Below, piece by piece: positions 51,309 through 58,930 of a DNA stretch of 64,000 nt. Under the pieces are notes generated by a model. The model searched no databases, was not told the origin of the DNA, and worked only from the letters and a program-made list of their open reading frames with translations. Origin of the DNA: Luteimonas saliphila (GTDB lineage: Bacteria; Pseudomonadota; Gammaproteobacteria; Xanthomonadales; Xanthomonadaceae); assembly GCF_016774335.1 (NCBI RefSeq), contig NZ_JAETWA010000048.1, positions 124,001 to 188,000 of the forward strand, written 5' to 3'. The position numbers and the translations under genes were made by a program. Position 1 is the first letter of the stretch, and every line of letters begins with the position of its first letter.

Positions 51309-51436
51309 GCGACGTGCCGCCTGCCGGAGCCCGGATCGATCCAGATCACGTTGGCCGCGACCAGGCCTGCACCGACTCGATCAAGGCCATGCGCGTGAGC
51401 GACGGAAGTGGCAAGGGGAGGGCCTTGCAGGGAGGG

Positions 51437-52585
51437 TCAACGGCCGCCCGGCACCGCGAGCACCGCCTCCAGCGCCGGCTTCGGCTGGCCCTGGCGGTCG
51501 AACAGCAGGGTGTAGTTGGTGCGGTCCGGGATCGGGTAGCCGTTCTTCCACGACATGCCGTCCTCCACGCCCCACACGGCGACCCGGTGCAGCTTGTCGC
51601 GGCGGCCATGGAAGATGCGGAATAGCTCGGCGTAGCGATCGGCGAGCTGGCGCTGCACCTCGTCGGGCAGGCCGTCGCGATAGGGGTCGAGGAAGGCCTT
51701 GAACTCGGACAGCTGGAACTGCGGGTGCATCATGCCCTTGCCGATGATCTGGCCTTCCTTCGTCAGTGGGAGCACGTCGACGTCGAGTTCGGTGACCATC
51801 ACCTTGACCCCGAGCGCGGCGTAGGCGTCGATCGCGGCCTCGATGTGGGCGGTGGATGGATAGTTGAGGCCCCAGTGGCCCTGGATGCCGATGCCGTCGA
51901 TGCGGATTCCCGCGGCCTGCAGCATCCTCACCATGCGCACGATGCCGTCGCGCTTCTCCGGGCGCCAGGCGTTGAAGTCGTTGTAGTAGAGGGCCGCGTC
52001 GGGAGCGGCCTCGCTGGCGAAACGGAACGCGTCGCGCACCAGCGCGTCGCCGTCGCCGCCGTAGGCGCGGGTCCACTGCGTGTCGCGATACTTGCCGTCT
52101 TCACCCATCACTTCGTTGACCACGTCCCAGGCCTGGACCTTGCCCGCGTAGCGGCCGGCCACCACGTGGATGTACTCGCGCATGCGCTCGCGCATCGTGG
52201 CCGGATCGGCCGGCGCGCCGTCGTCGCCCTGGAAGAACCAGGCCGGCGTCTGGTTGTGCCAGACCAGTGTGTGGCCCACCAGGAACATTTCTTGTTTGCG
52301 GCCGAACTCGACGAAGGCGTCGGCGCCGGAAAAATCCCACTTGCCTGGCTCGGGATGCAGCACCTCGGCCTTCATCACGTTCTCGGCGGTGATGGAGTTG
52401 AAATGCAGGGGCACCAGCGCCTGCGCGCGCGCGTCGCGGCCCGAGACGATCTCGTCGTTGACCGCGGTGCCGATCAGGAAGGCGTCGGTGTAGGCGTCCT
52501 TGAGCGTCGCGGTCGGAGCGCTGGCGAAGGCACTGCCACAGGCGAACGCGAGGGCGACGACCAGGGCGGTGCGGTGGCGGGTCAT
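51437..52585 (-). CDS. GH10 endo-beta-1,4-xylanase
   Basis: It cleaves the xylan backbone internally. The 382-residue protein has a signal peptide (TALVVALAFACGSAFASA) and a single GH10 barrel: HFNSITAENVMKAEVLHP, FVGHTLVWHNQTPAWF, acid/base Glu158 in WDVVNEVMG, YYNDFNAW, GIQGHWGLNYP and nucleophile Glu266 in TELDVDV, then VAVWGVEDGMSW. No carbohydrate-binding module is attached, so it may act on oligosaccharides in the periplasm. The ATG at 52585 is preceded by GAGGAG. It belongs to the exuT-GH115-uxaC transcript, with 194 bases and a REP element before it. Confidence 0.96.
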   Translation of the reverse strand: MTRHRTALVVALAFACGSAFASAPTATLKDAYTDAFLIGTAVNDEIVSGRDARAQALVPLHFNSITAENVMKAEVLHPEPGKWDFSGADAFVEFGRKQEMFLVGHTLVWHNQTPAWFFQGDDGAPADPATMRERMREYIHVVAGRYAGKVQAWDVVNEVMGEDGKYRDTQWTRAYGGDGDALVRDAFRFASEAAPDAALYYNDFNAWRPEKRDGIVRMVRMLQAAGIRIDGIGIQGHWGLNYPSTAHIEAAIDAYAALGVKVMVTELDVDVLPLTKEGQIIGKGMMHPQFQLSEFKAFLDPYRDGLPDEVQRQLADRYAELFRIFHGRRDKLHRVAVWGVEDGMSWKNGYPIPDRTNYTLLFDRQGQPKPALEAVLAVPGGR

Positions 52586-52730
52586 GACGGGACTCCTCGA
52601 TGTTCGTCGTCCGGCAGCCGCTGCGCGACCGCCGATGGCTCGATCCTGGGATGAAGGCATGCTGGCCGGGCAGGGGCCCGGAGCGCGCGATCGCATGCGT
52701 AAGGCGGCCACTCCTGGCACTCGGCGCGCG

Positions 52731-52755
52731 GTCGCGGCTGAAGCCGCTCCTACGG
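52731..52755. repeat. REP element
   Basis: GTCGCGGCTGAAGCCGCTCC followed by TACGG contains a perfect GCGGCT/AGCCGC hairpin with a two-base loop (52734-52747). It matches the short REP consensus common in Xanthomonas, Pseudomonas and relatives (from memory) and sits between uxaC and the xylanase gene, where it may stabilise mRNA ends. Confidence 0.75.
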
Positions 52756-52779
52756 AGGCCGAAGAGGTTCTGCCGCGGC

Positions 52780-54204
52780 TCACAGGCGGTAGGCTTCCCT
52801 GGGCAGGCGATAGGCGAGGTCGATGGCGACCTCCGCGGCCTCGTCCTCGTCGATGCGGTGTTCGGCGACGAGCTTGGCCAGCACCGCGCAATCGATGCGG
52901 CGGGCCACGTCGTGGCGCGCGGGAATCGAGAGGAAGGCGCGGGTGTCGTCGTTGAAGCCGATGGTGTTGTAGAAGCCGGCGCTGGCGAGGGTCTGTTCGC
53001 GAAAGCGCCACATGCCCTCGGGCGCGTCGTGGAACCACCACGCGGGGCCGAGGAACAGGCACGGCCAGTGGCCGGCGAGCGGCGCGAGTTCGCGCGCGTA
53101 GGCGCTCTCGTCGAGCGTGAACAGGATCAGCCGGAACGCAGGCTCGTTGCCGAAGCGGTCGAGCAGCGGCTTGAGCGCGTGGACGTAGTCGGTGCGCATC
53201 GGGATGTCGGCACCCTTGTCGCGGCCGTAACGCTCGAACAGGGCGCGGTTGTGGTTGCGGAAGCAGCCGGGGTGGATCTGCATCACAAGGCCGTCGTCGA
53301 GGCTCATCGCCGCCATCTCGGTCAGCATCTGGCCGCGGAACGCCTCCGCATCCTGCGGCGTGAACTTGCCGGTGACGATCCGGGCGAACAGCGCACGCGC
53401 CTGCGCGGGCGGCAGGTCGGCGGTGGTACAACTCGGGTGGCCATGGTCGGTGGAGGTGGCGCCCATCGCGGCGAAGAACGCGCGGCGCTGGCGGTGCGCG
53501 CGCAGGTAGCCGTCCCAGTCGTAGACGTTCTCGCCGGTGATCTCGCCGAAGCGCTCCAAGGCCGACGGGAATTGTTCGTGCTCCGGATCGATCACCGGGT
53601 CCGGACGGTATGCGGTGAGGACCCGGCCGCGCCAGCCGCTGTCGCGGATCGCCCGGTGGTGGACGAGCGGATCGAGCGGCGACTCGGTGGTGGCGATGAC
53701 CTCGATGTCGAAGCGTTCGAACAGCGCGCGCGGACGGTACGCGTCGGTCTGCAGCGCGTCGGTGATGGTGTCGTAGTAGTGGTCGGCGCTGTCGGCGCCC
53801 AGGCGCGTCCGCAGCCCGAACACCTCGTGGAAGACATGGTCGAGCCACATCGACGAAGGAGTCCCGCGGAACAGGTGCACGTTGCGCGCGAACAGGCGCC
53901 AGGCCTCGCGCGGATCGACCTCTGCACGCGAACCGTCCGCGCGCGGGATGCCCAAGGCATCGAGTCCGATGCCCTGGCTGTAGAGCATGCGGAAGATGTA
54001 GTGGTCCGGCACCAGCAGCAGCTCGGTGGCATTGGCGAACGGCGCGTCCCCCGCCCACCACGATGGATCGGTGTGGCCGTGCGGGCTGACGATCGGCAGC
54101 CCGCCCACCTGCGCATGCAGCCGACGCGCGATCTCGCGCTGCGTCGGATCGGACGGGAACAGGCGGTCGTCGTGCAGGACCAGGGGTTTGGCGGCGGGGT
54201 TCAT
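52780..54204 (-). CDS. uxaC: Glucuronate isomerase
   Basis: It converts D-glucuronate to D-fructuronate (and galacturonate to tagaturonate), the first cytoplasmic step of uronate catabolism. The 474-residue amidohydrolase-superfamily protein has VSPHGHTDPSWWAGD (metal-site histidines), VPDHYIFRMLYSQG, IATTESPLDPLVHH, MQIHPGCFRNHN, TDYVHALKPLLDRFG and GFNDDTRAFLSIPARHD. The start at 54204 gives the normal length. Its partner genes uxuB and manD lie about 16 kb away in the agu67A operon. Genes on both sides (GH115, xylanase) and ExuT supply its substrate. Confidence 0.96.
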   Translation of the reverse strand: MNPAAKPLVLHDDRLFPSDPTQREIARRLHAQVGGLPIVSPHGHTDPSWWAGDAPFANATELLLVPDHYIFRMLYSQGIGLDALGIPRADGSRAEVDPREAWRLFARNVHLFRGTPSSMWLDHVFHEVFGLRTRLGADSADHYYDTITDALQTDAYRPRALFERFDIEVIATTESPLDPLVHHRAIRDSGWRGRVLTAYRPDPVIDPEHEQFPSALERFGEITGENVYDWDGYLRAHRQRRAFFAAMGATSTDHGHPSCTTADLPPAQARALFARIVTGKFTPQDAEAFRGQMLTEMAAMSLDDGLVMQIHPGCFRNHNRALFERYGRDKGADIPMRTDYVHALKPLLDRFGNEPAFRLILFTLDESAYARELAPLAGHWPCLFLGPAWWFHDAPEGMWRFREQTLASAGFYNTIGFNDDTRAFLSIPARHDVARRIDCAVLAKLVAEHRIDEDEAAEVAIDLAYRLPREAYRL

Positions 54205-54286
54205 GGGGTGGGACGGGTTCCGTGCTCGGTGGGGTGGATCGGGCGTACATCCTGACGCGCGGGGCAGGGGCGGGTGATGGACGGCA

Positions 54287-57157
54287 TCAGCGTGTCTTGC
54301 TCCCGATCGGCCCCATCGTTCCGCGCGGGCGCGGATCGGTGACGACCTCGATTCGCTGGAACACGAGTCCCGGGTCCACGGGCCAGAGTCTGAGGGTGGA
54401 GGCACCTGCGGGCACCGCGTGGCGCGAACTGGCGATATGGGAATAATCGATCACCGTACGTTCCCACGCCTGGAAATCACGGTCGCCTGGGGTCGGATCC
54501 AGCCTCATCGTGACCACCTGAGGGGCTTCGTCGCCGATCGACACCGCGTAGCGCAGGCCACCGCGGTTGCGGATGTCCAGGGTCGGTGCCAGCACCACGC
54601 GCACTTCGACCTCGCCACCGGCATCGAGCACCAGCGGATACTCCAGCCGCGCGCCCTCGCCGCCGGACTCCAGGGCCGTGCCGACCGCCGGCCAGACGGT
54701 CATGCCCGACCGCGTGCGCCCGAGGTTGGGGATCTCCTGCCACTGCCCACCCGGCGGCGGCACGGCCCGGGCGTGCTGCGCCGCCTCGATCGCGACCACG
54801 CCGTCGCCCTCCACGAAGCCGCGCGCGCCACGATGCGCCGGCGGCTTGCGCACCGGCACCTGCACGTAGACCTCGGTGCGATCGCTGCCGCGGATGGCCA
54901 CGACCGCCTCGTGTTCGCCTTCCGGCAGCTTCGACCAGTCGACCGACAGCGACAGCGGCTGCGCGTCGTCGACTTCGCCCTGCGCCGGCGCGACCTTCAG
55001 CCAGGGCTGCGACGACTTCGCGGTGAATTCAACGGGCTCGCGCCCGCCGTTGAAGACCACCACCGCGCGCGAGGGCGCGCCGACCGGATCGAGCAACGGC
55101 AGCCGCGGCGCGGTGGCCGGCTGCGGCCAGCGCCGCGCGTCGCCCTCGATCGCCACGCCGGTCACGCCGCGCGTGGGCACGTCCACGCGCGCCAGCGCCG
55201 GCAGGATGTTGCGCTCGGGCTGCTGCCAGTGGGTGTAGCCGATGCGCACCTGCGACATCATGTGGATCCACTTGCCGCCGGCGATCTCGCGTTCGTACAC
55301 GCGCTGCAGCTGTGCATCGCGCTCGAACAGCCGCTTCGCCTCGTCGGCCCAGCGGTTCGCCGATGCGCGGCCCTGCGCCGCGTACAGCCGGTTGCGCGCA
55401 ACCGCCACGTACAGCCGGTTGAGATTGGCGCTGGCCAACGCCGGATACTCGACCAGTTGCACGAACGCATCGCGGTGGCTGGCGGGCAGGCGCTTCGCAA
55501 GCGCAAGGGTGCGCGCTTCGAGCGCGTCCCAGTCGCCGATCACGCGATCGGCTTCACCATCGTGCAGCAGGCTCCACGTATCCGCATCGAGCAGCTCCGG
55601 CTTGCGCCGCGCGTTGTACTGCGTGTACCGGGTGACGATCTCGCCGATCTCGCGCGCATGTGCGGCTCCGAACTGCTCGGCCGCCCATGCCGCCGGGTAA
55701 CCGGAGATCCATGCCAGGTCGGCAGCGTCCGGATCCCAGGCCTGGTCGAGGAAGGCGCTGATCGGCAGTTCCATCGGCTTGATGTCGCCGACGTTGACGA
55801 TCCACAGCCGATCCACGCCGTGCGCCCACGCGAGGCGCATCTGCTCCCAGGCGCGCTCGACCTGGGTGGTGTTGAGCCACTTGTAGTTGCGCGGGCCGCC
55901 GACGTAGTCGAAGTGGTAGTAGACGCCGTAGCCGCCGGGTCGCTGCGAGCCGGGATCGGGCAGGCGGCGGATATTGCCCCAGTTGTCGTCGGCGAACAGC
56001 AGGGTCACGTCGTCGGGCACGCGCATGCCCTGGTCGAAGTAGTCCTGCACTTCCTTGTACAGCGCCCACACCTGCGGTGTCTCCTCGGCGGGCTTTCCGG
56101 TGACTTCGGCGATGATCCGGCGCTGGTCGGCGACGATGCGCTCAAGCAGGGCGGTGGCGGTGCCTTCGGTCATCGCCTCGTCGCCATCGCCACGCATGCC
56201 CAGCGTGACCACGGCCTCGCGACCCTGCAGGCGCTCGATGCCGCCGCGCCAGAACTGCTGCAGCGTCTCCGCGTTGCGGGTGTAGTCCCACGGTCCCTTG
56301 CCGTAGCGCGACCATTCGTCGTGCGCGCGCATCATCGGCTCGTGATGGCTGGTGGCGATCACCACGCCGTACGCGTCGGCCAGCTCGGCGTTGCGCGGAT
56401 CGTCGTCGTAGAACGCGCGCGGCTGCCACATCGCCGGCCACAGGTAATTGGCCTTGTGCCGCAGGATCAGCTGGTACACGCGCTCGTAGAAGCGGTGGTT
56501 GGTGCCGCCGAAGGTTTCGCGGCTCCATCCGCCGAGCGCGGGTTCCTCGTCGTTGATGAAGATGCCGCGGTACTTCACCTTCGGCGCATCGACGAGACGG
56601 CCAGGTGCGACATGCAGCGTGGCGCGCCTCGGCGGCGGCACGTCCGCCCACCAGGTCCAGGGCGAAACGCCGATGCGGCGCGAGAGTTCGTACAGCCCGA
56701 ACGCGGTGCCGCGGCGGTCGGCACCGACCACCAGCAGCGCGCGCTCGATGCCGGGCTCGGGCGCGTCGACCACCTGCAGCAGGTGGCCTTCCCAGACGCC
56801 GGCCACGCCAGCGGTATCGATGCCGCGCTCGCGCACGATGCGGTCGATGCGCGCGCTGCGGCCGAGGGTGCCGGCGATGATCGCGGTGCGCGTTGCGCCC
56901 GCGGGTGCGGTGCCGCCGGACACTGCCGCCAGATCCCCGCGCAGCGCGTCGGCGGCGCGGTGCACGGCGGTGAAGTCGGCCTCATCGACCAGGACCGGGA
57001 CCGGCGTGCCGCGCTCGATCAGAGCCAGCGCACCCCGGCCCGGCGCTTCGCACACGGCTGCGGGCGCGCGGCAGTCAGGCGCGGCCAGCGTGGCGCCGGG
57101 GGCGGCAGCGAGCAGTGGGACCAGCGCAGCGATCAGGAGGAAGGATGGGACTCTCAT
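54287..57157 (-). CDS. GH115 xylan alpha-1,2-glucuronidase
   Basis: It removes (methyl)glucuronic acid from internal and terminal positions of xylan, unlike GH67, which needs the non-reducing end. The 956-residue exported protein has a signal peptide (PSFLLIAALVPLLAAAPGA), the N-terminal domain with VVGADRRGTAFGLYELSRRI and SPWTWWADVPP, the barrel with KYRGIFINDEEPALGGWSRE, LWPAMWQPRAF, LGMRGDGDEAM and FADDNWGNIRRLP, a helical region, and a C-terminal domain (GQWQEIPNLGRTRSGM). Length and motif order fit the family. It lies 80 bases after exuT and 82 bases before uxaC. Confidence 0.95.
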   Translation of the reverse strand: MRVPSFLLIAALVPLLAAAPGATLAAPDCRAPAAVCEAPGRGALALIERGTPVPVLVDEADFTAVHRAADALRGDLAAVSGGTAPAGATRTAIIAGTLGRSARIDRIVRERGIDTAGVAGVWEGHLLQVVDAPEPGIERALLVVGADRRGTAFGLYELSRRIGVSPWTWWADVPPPRRATLHVAPGRLVDAPKVKYRGIFINDEEPALGGWSRETFGGTNHRFYERVYQLILRHKANYLWPAMWQPRAFYDDDPRNAELADAYGVVIATSHHEPMMRAHDEWSRYGKGPWDYTRNAETLQQFWRGGIERLQGREAVVTLGMRGDGDEAMTEGTATALLERIVADQRRIIAEVTGKPAEETPQVWALYKEVQDYFDQGMRVPDDVTLLFADDNWGNIRRLPDPGSQRPGGYGVYYHFDYVGGPRNYKWLNTTQVERAWEQMRLAWAHGVDRLWIVNVGDIKPMELPISAFLDQAWDPDAADLAWISGYPAAWAAEQFGAAHAREIGEIVTRYTQYNARRKPELLDADTWSLLHDGEADRVIGDWDALEARTLALAKRLPASHRDAFVQLVEYPALASANLNRLYVAVARNRLYAAQGRASANRWADEAKRLFERDAQLQRVYEREIAGGKWIHMMSQVRIGYTHWQQPERNILPALARVDVPTRGVTGVAIEGDARRWPQPATAPRLPLLDPVGAPSRAVVVFNGGREPVEFTAKSSQPWLKVAPAQGEVDDAQPLSLSVDWSKLPEGEHEAVVAIRGSDRTEVYVQVPVRKPPAHRGARGFVEGDGVVAIEAAQHARAVPPPGGQWQEIPNLGRTRSGMTVWPAVGTALESGGEGARLEYPLVLDAGGEVEVRVVLAPTLDIRNRGGLRYAVSIGDEAPQVVTMRLDPTPGDRDFQAWERTVIDYSHIASSRHAVPAGASTLRLWPVDPGLVFQRIEVVTDPRPRGTMGPIGSKTR

Positions 57158-57237
57158 GCAGCAGTTGTCCTCATGGAAGTCGCGAAGCGACAGCGACTGC
57201 GACGGTTTGCCGTGGACACGGGCCGATGGCCTCAGCT

Positions 57238-58542
57238 TCAGGTTCGCGCCCGGGCCGGCACGTTGAGCTGCGCCGGCTCGAGCCGCGGCGCGAGCACGTG
57301 GATGAGCAGCAGCGCGGCCAGGTAGGCGAAGCCGGCCATCAGGAACATCGCCGCGTAGCTGCCGGTGTGCTGGCGCAGCCAGCCGGCGCCGAGGTTCATG
57401 AAGAAGCCGCCCATCGCCCCGGCGAAGCCGCCGATGCCGACCACCGAGGCGACCGCGGCCCGCGGGAACATGTCGGAGGTCAGGGTGAACAGGTTGGCCG
57501 AGAAGCCCTGGTGCGCGGCCGCGGCCAGGCCGATCAGCCAGACCGCGACCCACTGGCCTTCGACGTGCGGCGCGAACACCACCGGAAGGATGCACAGCGC
57601 GCAGATCAGCATCGCGGTCTTTCGTGCGCCGTTCGCGCTCCAGCCGCGCTTCATCAGGAACGAACTGAACCAGCCGCCGCCCACCGAGCCCACATCCGCC
57701 AGCAGGAAGACGGTGACCATCGGCAATCCGATCGTGCGCAGGTCCACGCCGAAGCGGTCGGCCATGAACATCGGGAACCAGAACAGGTAGAACCACCAGA
57801 CCGAGTCGCTGAGGAACTTGCCACCGGTGAACGCCCAGGTCTGGCGGAAGCGGAGCAGCCGGAACCAGGAGACCTTCCCCGGCGGATCGGGCGGATCGCT
57901 CTCGATCAGCGCGAGTTCGCCCGCCGACACCTTCGGATGCTCTGCGGGACGACGATAGACGGGCAGCCAGAACGCCAGCCACACCAGTCCCGCCAGTCCC
58001 GTGACCACGAATGCGGTGCGCCAGCCCCAGGTCAGCGCCAGCCACGGCACCACCAGGGGAGCGACGATCGCGCCGATGTTGGATCCGGCGTTGAAGACAC
58101 CGGTGGCAAAGGCGCGCTCGCGTTTGGGAAACCACTCGGCGACGGTCTTCACCGCGGCCGGAAAGTTGCCCGACTCGCCGAGTCCGAGCGCGAAGCGCGC
58201 GATGCTGAAACCGACCACCGACCTGGCCAACGCGTGTGCGGCCGCTGCCAGCGACCACACGGTGAGATACACGCTGTATCCCACGCGGGTGCCGACGCGG
58301 TCGATGAACCAGCCGGCGAACAGGAAGCCGATGGCATAGGCGAGCGTGAACGATGCGCTGATCACGCCGTAGTGCTGCTCGCTCCATCCGAACTCGGCGA
58401 CGAGCGTCGGCGCGAGAACGCCGAGCACGGCCCGGTCGACGTAATTGATCGTGGTGGCGAAGAAGAGCAGGGCGCAGATCACCCACCGGTAGCTGCTGAT
58501 CCTGGCGCCCGTCGGGACGTGGGAAGCGACGACGTTGCTCAT
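57238..58542 (-). CDS. exuT: MFS hexuronate transporter (ExuT-like)
   Basis: A 434-residue inner-membrane permease of the anion:cation symporter family with 12 predicted membrane segments. Family marks are WVICALLFFATTINYVDRAV, GLGESGNFPAAVKTVAEWFP, GVFNAGSNIGAIVAP and the central WAFTGGKFLSDSVWWFYLFW. Context with UxaC and two glucuronidases supports glucuronate or methylglucuronate uptake. ATG at 58542 follows GGAGA; an in-frame ATG at 58557 would add five residues. It is the first gene of the minus-strand operon, 88 bases from a symmetric xyl-box. Confidence 0.92.
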   Translation of the reverse strand: MSNVVASHVPTGARISSYRWVICALLFFATTINYVDRAVLGVLAPTLVAEFGWSEQHYGVISASFTLAYAIGFLFAGWFIDRVGTRVGYSVYLTVWSLAAAAHALARSVVGFSIARFALGLGESGNFPAAVKTVAEWFPKRERAFATGVFNAGSNIGAIVAPLVVPWLALTWGWRTAFVVTGLAGLVWLAFWLPVYRRPAEHPKVSAGELALIESDPPDPPGKVSWFRLLRFRQTWAFTGGKFLSDSVWWFYLFWFPMFMADRFGVDLRTIGLPMVTVFLLADVGSVGGGWFSSFLMKRGWSANGARKTAMLICALCILPVVFAPHVEGQWVAVWLIGLAAAAHQGFSANLFTLTSDMFPRAAVASVVGIGGFAGAMGGFFMNLGAGWLRQHTGSYAAMFLMAGFAYLAALLLIHVLAPRLEPAQLNVPARART

Positions 58543-58630
58543 GCCGGGCGTCTCCATGCGGCCGCCGCAGCGAGGGCGCCCGTCGGACCAGTGCGCACTG
58601 CTGACATATCGCTCTCCCCATGCGATTTCG

Positions 58631-58644
58631 TGATAGCGCTATCA
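58631..58644. promoter_or_regulatory. xyl-box operator near exuT
   Basis: TGATAGCGCTATCA is a perfect 14-base palindrome with the AGCGCT core of the xyl-box. It lies 88 bases before the exuT start on the minus strand, a position suited to repression of the exuT-GH115-uxaC-xylanase operon. Confidence 0.85.
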
Positions 58645-58794
58645 GTAACACATTCGACGGCACGCGGGCCACAGGCGTGGATAAAGCACGCGCACGCGGT
58701 GCGTTCTGCGACAACGCTGTCGTCATGCAGTACGTCCCAGCGGGGGTCGGCGCGTCGAACGACGATGCTGCGACGCAGCGTGTAGTCGCCAACT

Positions 58795-58808
58795 TGATAG
58801 CGCTACCA
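58795..58808 (-). promoter_or_regulatory. xyl-box operator near the TonB receptor gene
   Basis: The minus strand reads TGGTAGCGCTATCA, 13 of 14 matches to the X. campestris xyl-box. It lies 122 bases before the GTG of the receptor gene. Confidence 0.85.
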
Positions 58809-58930
58809 TCGCGCCGCCACTCCCAAGGGCGTGTCGTGCAAGCGTCCCTCCGGGGGCACGAGGCACACTAGTCCACCGGTGTCACGGCGACGTCGATGCG
58901 CCGGCCACCACGAAGCGGGAGGGGAGTTCC

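Larger units (their letters stand above)
58543..58930. other. Divergent regulatory region, exuT operon / TonB receptor
   Basis: This 388-base stretch between two divergent starts has lower GC than its flanks in places and carries two xyl-boxes whose centres are 164 bases apart. A strong GGGAGGGGAG ribosome site (58917-58926) precedes the GTG of the receptor gene. No further genes were seen, and core promoters were not assigned. Confidence 0.75.
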
